From NCBI GenBank assembly GCA_905250025.1, contig CAJNOJ010000038.1, positions 62,001-126,000 of the forward strand: a stretch of DNA of 64,000 bases, given 5' to 3'. The notes below the pieces were generated by a model, which had not been told where the DNA came from, searched no databases, and saw only the letters and a program-made list of their open reading frames with translations. Source of the stretch: Adineta ricciae (lineage: Eukaryota; Rotifera; Eurotatoria; Adinetida; Adinetidae). This document shows, piece by piece, positions 47,901 through 57,706 of the stretch. The position numbers were made by a program, and so were the translations under genes. Position 1 is the first letter of the stretch, and each line of letters begins with the position of its first letter.

Positions 47901-50900
47901 TATTCGTGCAGAAGGTGTTTTGCATCTTACTGATACTATTAGTAGTAATACAGTGAGTTTCAACTTTCTTCTATATTCTTCATTTTTTTTTATTCTCGTT
48001 TTTCTTTCGTAGTCACTTGCTGAACTCGACTTGAGCAATAATGATATTGCCGATCAAGGACTTGAATATTTGATCGATGCATTTCGAAATAACAAAGTAA
48101 ATCATTCTTATTTCTCATATTATTAATATCTCAAATAGACGCTAACTGATTTAAATCTTGCCGGCAACAAAATCAAAGGAGAAGGAATATCATATCTAGT
48201 TGACGCTTTTCGAGATACAAGAGTGAGTGAATTTCAACCTTTTTGTTAAATATCTTTCAAGAACTCTTTCTTTCACTTAGACGCTTAATATGTTGAATCT
48301 CGGACAAAACAAAATTGGATGTTTGGGCATGAAATATTTAGCTGATGGTTTTCGAAACAACACAGTGAATATTAATGTTTTCTTGTTGTCATAGATGTTA
48401 TTACAAACATTCATAGACACTAACCACATTGAAACTGGATAAGAATCAAATTGAAGCCAAAGGAATTGAATATCTAGTTAATCTATTTGGACATACGACA
48501 GTAAATTTTCACTTATCTGTATTTTATCCGTATGTATATCAAGCATACCGTATAGGCAATTACTACACTCAGCCTAACTAATAATCGAATTGGCAACGAA
48601 GGCGCTGAACATTTAGCTAAAATTCTGTGTAAAAATCAAGTAGTAGAGTTCATTTTGACTTAGCCTATTCTATTGTCATCATTTATATTTAGACACTAGC
48701 GACACTCGAACTTGGCTACAATGGAATTGGGGGCAAAGGAGCTGAACATCTCTCTAATGCACTGGAAAACAACAGTGTAAGTCTTCATGTAATTCTATTC
48801 CATTCGCTTAGCTGATCACTTTCACATAAAGACGCTCACCGAACTCAATCTTACTGGTAATGCACTTGATGCAGAGGGTGCCGAACATTTAGCTAAAGTC
48901 CTGCATAAAAATACAGTAAGACAACGTCAAGCTTCATATAATTATGTTTGGGCATGATTATTTGAATTAGACACTTACAACACTCGTAGTATCCAGAAAT
49001 AAAATCAATGTTGATGGAGTTAAACATTTAGCTGATGCGCTTGAAAATAACAATGTTAGTCTTAGATATTATCATAATTATTTTTGTTCGACTATCGCTT
49101 TCTTCTACAGACACTTACAGAACTTAATATTTCAGTAAATAAGATCGGTGATGCTGGAGTTGTATTTTTATCAAATGCTCTCAAAACTAACAAGGTTAAA
49201 TAACAATATTCTTTATTTATATAACAATAATTTCTTACAGACATTAACTACACTCAATATAATTACCGTAGAAATAAGTGACTCAGGCGCGGAATCTCTG
49301 GCATCTGCTTTGCAAATCAATAATGTGAATCATTTTCACAACGATTCTCGTATTTACATCGTCATAGTTTCATTTAGACTCTTTCAAAACTTATTATATA
49401 CAATAATGATATCGCTGATGAAGGTGCTCGACATTTAGCTGATACCCTTCGGTGTAATAAGGTGAGTCTTACTGGAATCTTTATAATGCTTCTATTGATT
49501 TTCTTTAGACTCTATCCAATCTAGATCTTTATGGAAATGAAATCGAAGATCGAGGTGCAGAATATTTAGCTGATGCCCTCCGAAATAATACTGTACAGCT
49601 CTTTTTTTTTGTTATATCCTCTTCATCTATTCTATTGTCGGTCATTTTCGTAGACACTCACCTCTCTCGATCTTAGGAAAAACAATTTCACGCAAGCGGG
49701 AATAGATAACTTGACTGATGCTTTGCCCGATGAAGATGTAAAATTGAAATATTTTCTCCTATCTACTCGAACTAAATCTCGATTAATTTGTAAAGATACT
49801 TGTTCCGTTTGATGACAAATCATCTGAAACTTCAGATGACGAACAAACTCGTCAGAACGAGGATCAAACAGATGACACAGTAAGCTTCGCCTAGTCCTGT
49901 TTTCCAAGCTTGTCGGTTTGAATAATTCGAATAGACAATCGCCACATTTGATTTGAAAGAAAAAGAAAAAGGTGCTGAGAGAGCTCAATATTTAGTCAAT
50001 ATATTTGCAAACAATAAGGTAATTTCCTTTCTGAATGCATCATACAGAAATGCTTTGTTGATCGTCTCCATAGACACTGAATACATTGAACTTGAAAAAT
50101 GACGATATTGGTGCTGAAGGAGCCGAAAATCTGGCGAATGCTTTTCAACACTGTTTAGTTAGTTTCGAATTTTATGATCTGTTCGTTGTCAACATATTAC
50201 TCAATATAGACACTCACTACACTCAATCTATCTAATACTTCAATTGGTGATGAAGGAATTGAACATCTAGCGAGAATTTTCGAAAATAACAACGTAATTC
50301 TTAGTTCGAGTTAATAATTCTTTTCCAACATGATTGATACATCACACAGACACTTATCACACTCAATCTTTGCCAGAATGAAATTGGTGACGAAGGAATT
50401 AAGCATTTGGCTAAAGCCTTAGAAAATAACAACGTAAACATGACAATCATCTTTTACTTGTTTTACTACAGATCTTTCATTTAGACATTAGTTAAACTTA
50501 ACCTTGCCAAGAACAACATAGGTATCGAAGGATCAGAGCACTTGGCTAAAGCATTTAAAAATAATAACGTAAGTTTCAATCTGTGGATGAAGGTCTTTTG
50601 TTTATGATATTATCATTGTATACAGACACTTGTCGAACTCGATTTATCTGATAATGAAATTGAGAACGAAGGACTTGAACACTTAGCAAAAGCTTTGGAA
50701 AATAACAATGTAAGTTTCATTTTCACTATAATCGATATCAATATTATTTCATACAGACACTAACCACACTAAACCTTGCTGACAACGAGATTAGTGCTGA
50801 AGGCATAAAACATTTGAATCAGTTTTTGCAAAATAACACAGTACGTCTCATGGACAGATTCTTCATTTGTTAAATTTATCTTACTCATGTTGTATAGACA

Positions 50901-51847
50901 CTTGTCACACTCATTCTCCACAGTAATGAGCTCGATGCTGAAGCAATAAAATATTTAACCGCCGGTTTACAAGACAATACTGTTAGTCAGTTCTTCTAAT
51001 CGGTATTTATATCATAAATTTCTCTGTATAGACTTTGACCAAACTCGATCTCAGCTATAATATGATTGATGATGACGCAATCCTCCATTTATCTGATGTT
51101 TTGGTCAATAATAAGGTTAATTCCGGTTGCAGTGTATTTCTCATCTTTATACTTTTTCTTTGCAGACTTTGACTGAACTCAATTTTTTCAAGAATCAAAT
51201 TGGAGATCGAGGAGTTGAATGTCTCGCTGTAGCTCTCAGAAACAACAAAGTATATAATAATCTTGCTTTATATTCTCTTGATAATCTCGAGATATTTCTG
51301 TTTATAGAGTCTGGTGAAACTTGATATTACGAGAAACAAAGTCGGAGATCAAGGTATCAAAGAGTTGGCGATGACATTTCGAGATAATACGGTACATATT
51401 TAATCTGAACTCTTTTCTTTTCATATTCGATGCTTTTACATATAGACACTCATTTCTCTACATCTTGATGGGAATAAAATTACAGCAGAAGGAGCTCACT
51501 ATTTAGCTAATACTTTGAAAACAAATCGGGTGAGTACATTTCTTGTTCTTTCTTTTTTTGAATATTTGTATTTGTAGACATTGACTTATCTTGATCTTGC
51601 TGGAAATAATATTGGAGACGAAGGTGCGATTGATATAGCAACTGCTTTTCAGAATAATCAAGTAAGCTCTCGATTCGAGTCATTCTTTTTTTATTTACAA
51701 GTTATTTTACGTTTTGAGACATTGGAAACATTAGATATACGACGGAATCAAATAGGAAAAATATTCAAATACCAGATTATGAAAATTTTAAGACAAAATG
51801 TTCATTTAAAGTTATTTATATGGGATGATGCAGATGATCGTGACTAG
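44930..51847 (+). CDS. Fifty leucine-rich repeats, one per exon (3' part of a probable TRPM-LRR gene)
   Basis: Fifty successive exons start about every 138 bp, from 44930-45013, 45069-45152 and so on to the last at about 51718-51847. The measured exons are 84 nt, in phase 0, and encode one 28-residue ribonuclease-inhibitor/NLRC3-type repeat (TLTTLNLSNNQIGDxGAxxL). Introns are about 45-65 bp. Unit 36 (about 49796) has lost the pattern and is Glu/Asp/Thr-rich. The last unit (ETLETLDIRRNQIGK) runs into a charged end, stop at 51845-51847. The total is about 1,400 residues, predicted to form a long solenoid for protein binding. There is no NACHT, death or other domain, and no convincing start codon upstream of exon 1, whose acceptor is preceded by an in-frame stop. 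Its 5' end must therefore be supplied by an earlier exon, most simply those of the TRPM gene. Confidence 0.85.
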
Positions 51848-51897
51848 AATTCTATTATGATCGAGATTTTCACAATAAAGTTCGATTATTCTTGGTT

Positions 51898-53095
51898 CTA
51901 CTTTATTTCGCGTAAACGGACTAGTTGAGTTTGAGTAGCATCAGTACCTAAAATGTGTGTGACAACACCCACACGACGACTTCGAAGGATATTGATGACG
52001 TGGTAAAATTCTTGACGAAATAATCGACTTGATAAACAATGAATATAGAAAGATGCCTAAAATAACGAGCATAACTACGAAGAAAAATCTTTTTTTTTCA
52101 TATAAAACTTACTGCATAATTGATTGAAGCAACTAAAACGGTAAAATTGTTGAACTGAATCAATTGTTCTATTGTGAGTTTTGATCGTAAAGTATAAGTC
52201 ATGAGAATGTAGAATAGACTCAATGGAATCTGTGTAATGAAAAAGAGAAAAATACTCGAGATCATTATTAATAAGATTTGTCGATCGAGAAAAACACGAC
52301 GACCACGTTTCATCTGAGATTTTTGTTGTTGTTGTCGGCGAAGTTCAACAAATAGGCTGATACTGAATGCTGACAGAAGGATTGTTGGTAGAACTATTTG
52401 AAGAATTGTTATTAAGATTGGCCAAATCTTCAAAAGAAAATTTCAGAAATATTCTTTACACTTCAAAGAAAGAAACTGACGGTCATATAGAAATACTCAT
52501 ATGATGGATTCGATGTTCGACTAGAAGAACAAACAGTCGCTCCCGGAACAACTTCTATGAATGGTGAAGCCAAATGAGAGTTGAGAGCAGCAGAAACGAT
52601 CACAATGACACATGCACCAATAGTTACTCGTTTTCGTGTGCATAGTTCTCTCACTCGAAATGGAAATCGAACACGAAGCCAACGATCAATGGTGATCGTT
52701 AACAAAAGCCATGCTGTGCAACACATACAAAAATATTGTAGAAATGAATAAGCACGACATAATTGATTCATCATATTCTTGTTTGTTACTGAAATATTGA
52801 AACCAATGAAAATAAATGTATAGAAACATGCGAGTAAATAAATAAAATCGGATATTGTCATATAGATGAAGAGAGTACTTGTTGATACTTTGCGAAGAGT
52901 TTCACGATGAAAGATTGTGAAACTTACAATATGACCGAAGAAACCAAAGACGAAAAGAATTAAATAACCATAGAAAATGACATTTCTTTGTAGAGGTGTT
53001 ATAGCAGATGAACCCATTCCACCACCCCCAGGAGGAGGAGGAGGTCTCATTCCAACACCACCACCTGGTGAAACACTATTGTTATTGTTGTTCAT
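51898..53095 (-). CDS. Class A GPCR with proline-rich N terminus, H1 copy
   Basis: Orthologue of 29451-30658 with the same exon layout. Exon 1 from 53095 (MNNNNNSVSPGGG, then MRPPPPPGGGG) covers TM1-ECL2, including ITIDRWLRVRFPF. A short intron sits in TM5 near 52429-52485. Exon 2 (IWPILITILQIVLPTILLSA to NFTVLVASINYA) ends at GTAAGT near 52118. The last exon (ASFYIHCLSSRLFRQEFYHV to VRLREIK) stops at 51898-51900. It converges tail to tail with the leucine-rich gene, 50 bp away; AATAAA lies between at about 51873. It is open throughout and probably functional. Confidence 0.77.
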
Positions 53096-53639
53096 CGATG
53101 CTTATAGATATGTTGTAGATATAAAACTAGTGGAGAATCTCCATTGTATATATATGTGATAACTCTTCAACCTCGTAGAATTGTCATGTACAGATGTGTA
53201 TATGCAATTCTGTTTCATGTTTATGCCAAGAACAGAACACCGGTCTCAAAAGTTGCAAGTTTGACTTGATATCACCGAAGTGGTCTCTGCAAAATCATTA
53301 ATTTAAAAAGAAAGAACTTCTTTCGTTTGTAACTGACAAATCAAATACAGACGTTAAATTGAATTGTTTTTTTTTCTTATTCAGACCACATCTCTTTAGT
53401 ATAGCAGAAGATGAGAAACGAATTTTCTTGGATGTGCATCAAATTTTGAAAGTAGAAAATCCTGATCTTGAACTCATATAATTTCGGTTTCATTAACATA
53501 ACATGTCCTCATATACTGTAAATTCATCGAAAAAAACAAATTATTTATGGGTCCACGAAACTATTCCTGATTTCTTTTAATTGTTAACATGTGTTCAATT
53601 GAACTATTGTTGATGGTTCATCGGCGATTCCAATGTGTT
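53096..53639. other. Intergenic, H1
   Basis: GPCR upstream flank, similar to 30659-31149. Nothing else recognised. Confidence 0.5.
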
Positions 53640-54480
53640 AGTGTAAATTGTTTTCCATTCCTAAACGTCACATGTTATGTTTAGCTAAAGTTCAATGTAG
53701 AACCGCCAGTTTTCATCTCATCGCATTCAATTGTGCATTATTCACTAATAATATCATCAAACAGAATATGTCAGTAGACACAGACACCGATACAATGATT
53801 GTAACTACTAACCAAAGTGCAGTACACAGTGTGTGTGTGTACATAGAAATCAGGAAAAACACGTAGATGGGAATGAAATTTTTGTTAATATCTGACAGTT
53901 CATCCTTCGAACATTACCTTTTCCAATAAAAATAATGATAGTATAGTCTGAGTGAATAATGGTTCGGAAAACCTTGATGCTCTGATGAATGTAGGTGATT
54001 GAACATTTATCAGTCGAACCATTATCGGAAATGTGAGGAGCACAACTGTTAGTATTCTTTTTAATTCACATAATTATGATTGCAATGGCGACTCGGTTAA
54101 CTCTGTAAAGGTAGCCAATTTGAATAATAATGATGGCAATCCGGATCGAATAGGTTTAAGTTCTGATAGAAATAATCGTTTTCTCCAGTTTACTAATGGG
54201 AATAACGTTGTGTTGACTTCACCCAACTATTATACTCGATTTCATCCACGATTAGTAGCAGTAGTAGATGTGAACGATAGCAATTAAGCAGATGTTGTAA
54301 TCATGTCATCTACTCCGTTCAGTTATATCCATATACAATTGTAGTCACCGATATCAATTTCGATGACATGAGTGGTATTTTAGTCGCTAATTATGGTTCG
54401 AACAGCATTAGCATTTTACAATGCATTTAAATTTATCTTCGAACGAAATCAACAAACTTCTTTTCTTGAGAATATAGATG
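53640..54480 (+). pseudogene. FG-GAP/VCBS repeat relic, H1
   Basis: A stretch at 54033-54287 reads SVNSVKVANLNNNDGNPDRI, then FLQFTNGNNVVLTSPNYY and LVAVVDVNDSN. In another frame at about 54345-54415 it reads VTDINFDDMSGILVANYGSN SISIL. These are the alternating units of rotifer FG-GAP proteins (beta-propeller surface proteins). Stops and shifts lie between the pieces. The 3' end overlaps the tail of the FMO gene on the other strand. Confidence 0.55.
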
Positions 54481-54558
54481 ATTCTATTCATTATCTTCCT
54501 CCGAACATCCTCACCGAAATTTTATATTATTTATCCAACCGAGTAAAAAAAAGTCAAT

Positions 54559-56463
54559 TTAAGAAGAAAATGAATATTTTTCTAATGGATACCACGAAGC
54601 AGGTTTACATGATTCAATTCCAAATATCAACCAAAAAAATGCATAACATATTAACATAATAAGATACAAAATATTTGATTGTTTAACCCATTTAATTTTC
54701 AAAATAATCTCTTTTGCTTGTTCTGGTTTAGCATGTGGACCATTTAGACGATAATGTGCATTTAATAATGGTCCACACATCAATTTCAGCCATAGATTTG
54801 GTTCACGAAAAAAGATTTTCAGAAGATTTGGTCGACATCCAATCGTTCTCGCTAAATCATCTGAATAAATTAAAAAATCCGTTAAATTCGTTAAACGTTC
54901 AACTCGATAAGATGTTAACTGNAAAATAATCTCTTTTGCTTGTTCTGGTTTAGCATGTGGACCATTTAGACGATAATGTGCATTTAATAATGGTCCACAC
55001 ATCAATTTCAGCCATAGATTTGGTTCACGAAAAAAGATTTTCAGAAGATTTGGTCGACATCCAATCGTTCTCGCTAAATCATCTGAATAAATTAAAAAAT
55101 CCGTTAAATTCGTTAAGCGTTCAACTCGATAAGATGTTAACTGCCATTTCAAATATTTAACATAATTGAAGATTTGTTTCTTCATTTCTAATTTTGTCGG
55201 TAATTTTAATTTGTTTGAACATAATAAAGCGAACCAACGTGCTTGAAGTTCTGCTAATGGTGGAATTGAACCTAATGCAGGACGAGCAAAACCAATCCAG
55301 ACAATTTCATCACCGAAATCAGGATGAAAGCAATGTTTATATAAATTATGACAAATTTTCGCTTCATTGCCAAGACGTTGCATTTCGGGATGTTTTTGAG
55401 GGTTTTGTTCAAGAAATGGAAATGATATTTGAAAACCTGTACAACAAATAATTTCGTCAACATATTCTTCGGAATCATCATCGAAAATAATCGAGTTTTG
55501 TTTCAATTCTTTAACGGCTGGTTTTCGGAAGCATTTATCTTTATATTTAACCAAAGCTTCAACTAAACCAGAATTTTTCGTTCCAAATGTTGACCACATA
55601 TGACTCGTTGAAATTTGTTTTAAATTCATAAATATTCCTTTTCTTCGTATGAAACCATGTTCATGCGATTGATTGAAACAAATTGATTTGAAATAAGATT
55701 TGATTAAACTATTCATCATATCGATATACGTGTGTAAAACTCCCCATGCTCGTGGAATCGAATGATGAACTCGTGTTGTATCTAAATCAGATGGTTCATC
55801 TTGATTACCGTAGATATACCGAGGAATGAGAAATCCATGATCTTTTCGAATTGAAAGAAATGCTTTTTCGCCGTATTTTGCAGCAGCTAAGATCATATCA
55901 CTGGCTGATTCTCCGCTTCCAACGATGCAAATCTTTTTCTTATGGAAATTTTCATAGGATTTTATAGTTTTCAAATGTTGAATTTGACCTTGAAATAGAT
56001 GTTGATTATGAAATGATGGAATATTCGTATTTTCATAAATTCCACAACAAATTGCGATGCGATCAAATGAAGAAATTTCCTCATTAACAGAAATTTTCCA
56101 TTTATTACTTGAATAATCTTTCCATACAGATTTCACTTCAGTTTCGAATCGAATAAAATCTTTTAAATGAAAATAATCAGCATAATCATTCAAATATTGA
56201 ACATATTCCATAAAAGACAACATTCGAGGTTTACGAAGAATAGTTTCATCTTTTCCAACAAAATCACTAAACATTGTTAATAAATGACTTGACACAAGTA
56301 TTCCTTCTTCATATGCTCGTGCAAATAATCCACCAATTGAATTCGATTTTTCAAAAACTGTGCATCGATGACCTTCAGCTAATAATTCTTTTAATGTTAC
56401 TAATCCACTTGGACCACAACCTATTATTCCCACATCAAGTTGAACGTGTTTATCATCATCCAT
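54559..56463 (-). CDS. Flavin-containing monooxygenase with C-terminal membrane anchor
   Basis: Intronless. Start at 56463 (MDDDKHVQLDVGIIGCGPSG). FAD-binding Rossmann motif GCGPSG at residues 15-20, followed by FEKSNSIGGLF. FMO signature NQHLFQGQIQHLKTIKSY at about residues 154-171. NADPH motif VGSGESASD follows, then CCTGFQISFPFL. The C terminus has a hydrophobic anchor (SNILYLIMLICYAFFWLIFG), as in microsomal FMOs. The enzyme would oxygenate nucleophilic N or S groups of xenobiotics at the ER. The assembled frame crosses the join at 54922 and therefore repeats about 73 codons (54701-54921 and 54923-55143); the real protein should have this part once, giving about 560 residues, near the family norm of 530-560. 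The gene may be a chimera of the two copies. Confidence 0.85.
   Translation of the reverse strand: MDDDKHVQLDVGIIGCGPSGLVTLKELLAEGHRCTVFEKSNSIGGLFARAYEEGILVSSHLLTMFSDFVGKDETILRKPRMLSFMEYVQYLNDYADYFHLKDFIRFETEVKSVWKDYSSNKWKISVNEEISSFDRIAICCGIYENTNIPSFHNQHLFQGQIQHLKTIKSYENFHKKKICIVGSGESASDMILAAAKYGEKAFLSIRKDHGFLIPRYIYGNQDEPSDLDTTRVHHSIPRAWGVLHTYIDMMNSLIKSYFKSICFNQSHEHGFIRRKGIFMNLKQISTSHMWSTFGTKNSGLVEALVKYKDKCFRKPAVKELKQNSIIFDDDSEEYVDEIICCTGFQISFPFLEQNPQKHPEMQRLGNEAKICHNLYKHCFHPDFGDEIVWIGFARPALGSIPPLAELQARWFALLCSNKLKLPTKLEMKKQIFNYVKYLKWQLTSYRVERLTNLTDFLIYSDDLARTIGCRPNLLKIFFREPNLWLKLMCGPLLNAHYRLNGPHAKPEQAKEIIXQLTSYRVERLTNLTDFLIYSDDLARTIGCRPNLLKIFFREPNLWLKLMCGPLLNAHYRLNGPHAKPEQAKEIILKIKWVKQSNILYLIMLICYAFFWLIFGIESCKPASWYPLEKYSFSS
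54701..55143. repeat. 221-bp direct duplication around the n at 54922 (contig overlap)
   Basis: 54701-54921 and 54923-55143 are the same 221 bases with one difference (A at 54895, G at 55117). Block 2 ends with the same 221 bases (31784-32004), carrying G. This is unmerged overlap between assembly blocks, not a genomic repeat. Confidence 0.9.
54922..54922. other. Assembly join (single n)
   Basis: Lies within the FMO coding region between two copies of one 221-bp stretch. Confidence 0.92.
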
Positions 56464-57706
56464 TGCATTCGTCGATCTATAAAATGATGTTCATAGATAG
56501 AGAAGAAAGAAAACAAAGAAACAATGAATGGAGGAAATGACCGAATGATGTCACTATCGAATCAAATTGATTATTGACGATGAATATATACAAAAATAAC
56601 ACGTAGGATATCCTACGAATTAGAATTCAAGTTTTTTTTTCTAGAATATCTTCGCCTTTAGGATAGTTCTCGACATACTATATCGAATAGGCATATTTTT
56701 GGATCGATTTCAGACCATAGTGATAAGTAGAGAAAATCATTATTTTGACACACTGAGACGTCTGACCAACTTAGATCAATGTTATATCAAGATAGAAGTC
56801 GATGAGCTCTATCGGAAAGCTATTTTATGTACTATAAAGGTCTTAGCTTAGAAAAGACTCGAAGAACGGAAGCTGAGGTAAAGTGTTATGAGAGATATGA
56901 GTATAATACATTTATTGGAAACGAAATAATTAAGTCCAATCGAATGGCACTTTGGATTGAAAATATCATGTTAAAGTTAAAGTGATATCTCTAGTCCACA
57001 TTTCTCTTTATGTTTACAACGATTGATGTGTCCATTGACTGTGATCCAATTTCAAATTGTCAATGACTTACGATCAAAGTGATACTAAAAGTTTAGCTGG
57101 CTTATTTAGTCACCGTGAGACATTTTTCAATTCTTCTATACGAACTTCTCGGAAAACAATAACAGTCAAATCCATTCTTGACGACATTATTATTTGGTCA
57201 CCTCAGAATGATCTTTAAAGAATATACAATTCGATTTATTGTTGATTTCATCTTGAAGATTATCATTGCTGTGTTAATTCTAGAAATTCTTCTCTCGTTG
57301 GTCAGAAGAAAACCGACAAATTGATTTATTTGTTAAATTCTACTGTCAATTCTCTTCTTCAATCACGACATCGGTCAATAAAATTTCACCATTATGATGT
57401 GTATCCGATCGTTCCATAGTTTGTTGACAAGAAACAATCTTCTTTCGGGACACTAATAATGATCGGTCGATTTCCTTCGTGTCATTTGAATCTATATTCC
57501 GAAAAAATGAGAATCTTTCAAGTAAGTTTAATTACAAAATTCTCACCAAAAATAAATGTAAAGATTAATCCAGATATAATCATCATAATTGTACCATTAA
57601 AATTAAACCAAAGAGGAGATATTGAAAACAATGATTCTAATAAACTAAGTCTAAAAGGCAAAAAATAAAACGACTGACTATTCGATCCTCTCGGTTGTTT
57701 TCAACA
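56464..57706. other. Intergenic between FMO and SLC5 genes
   Basis: AT-rich. The first 530 bp match 63544-64000, the same flank from the other copy. No conserved reading frame or repeat was found. The promoter of the leftward FMO gene should lie at its left end. Confidence 0.55.

Noticed and set aside
54735-55160. Two nearly equal small plus-strand frames (MDHLDDNVHLIMVHTS...)
   Set aside because: Antisense of the FMO C-terminal region, present twice because of the 221-bp contig overlap and again at 31818.
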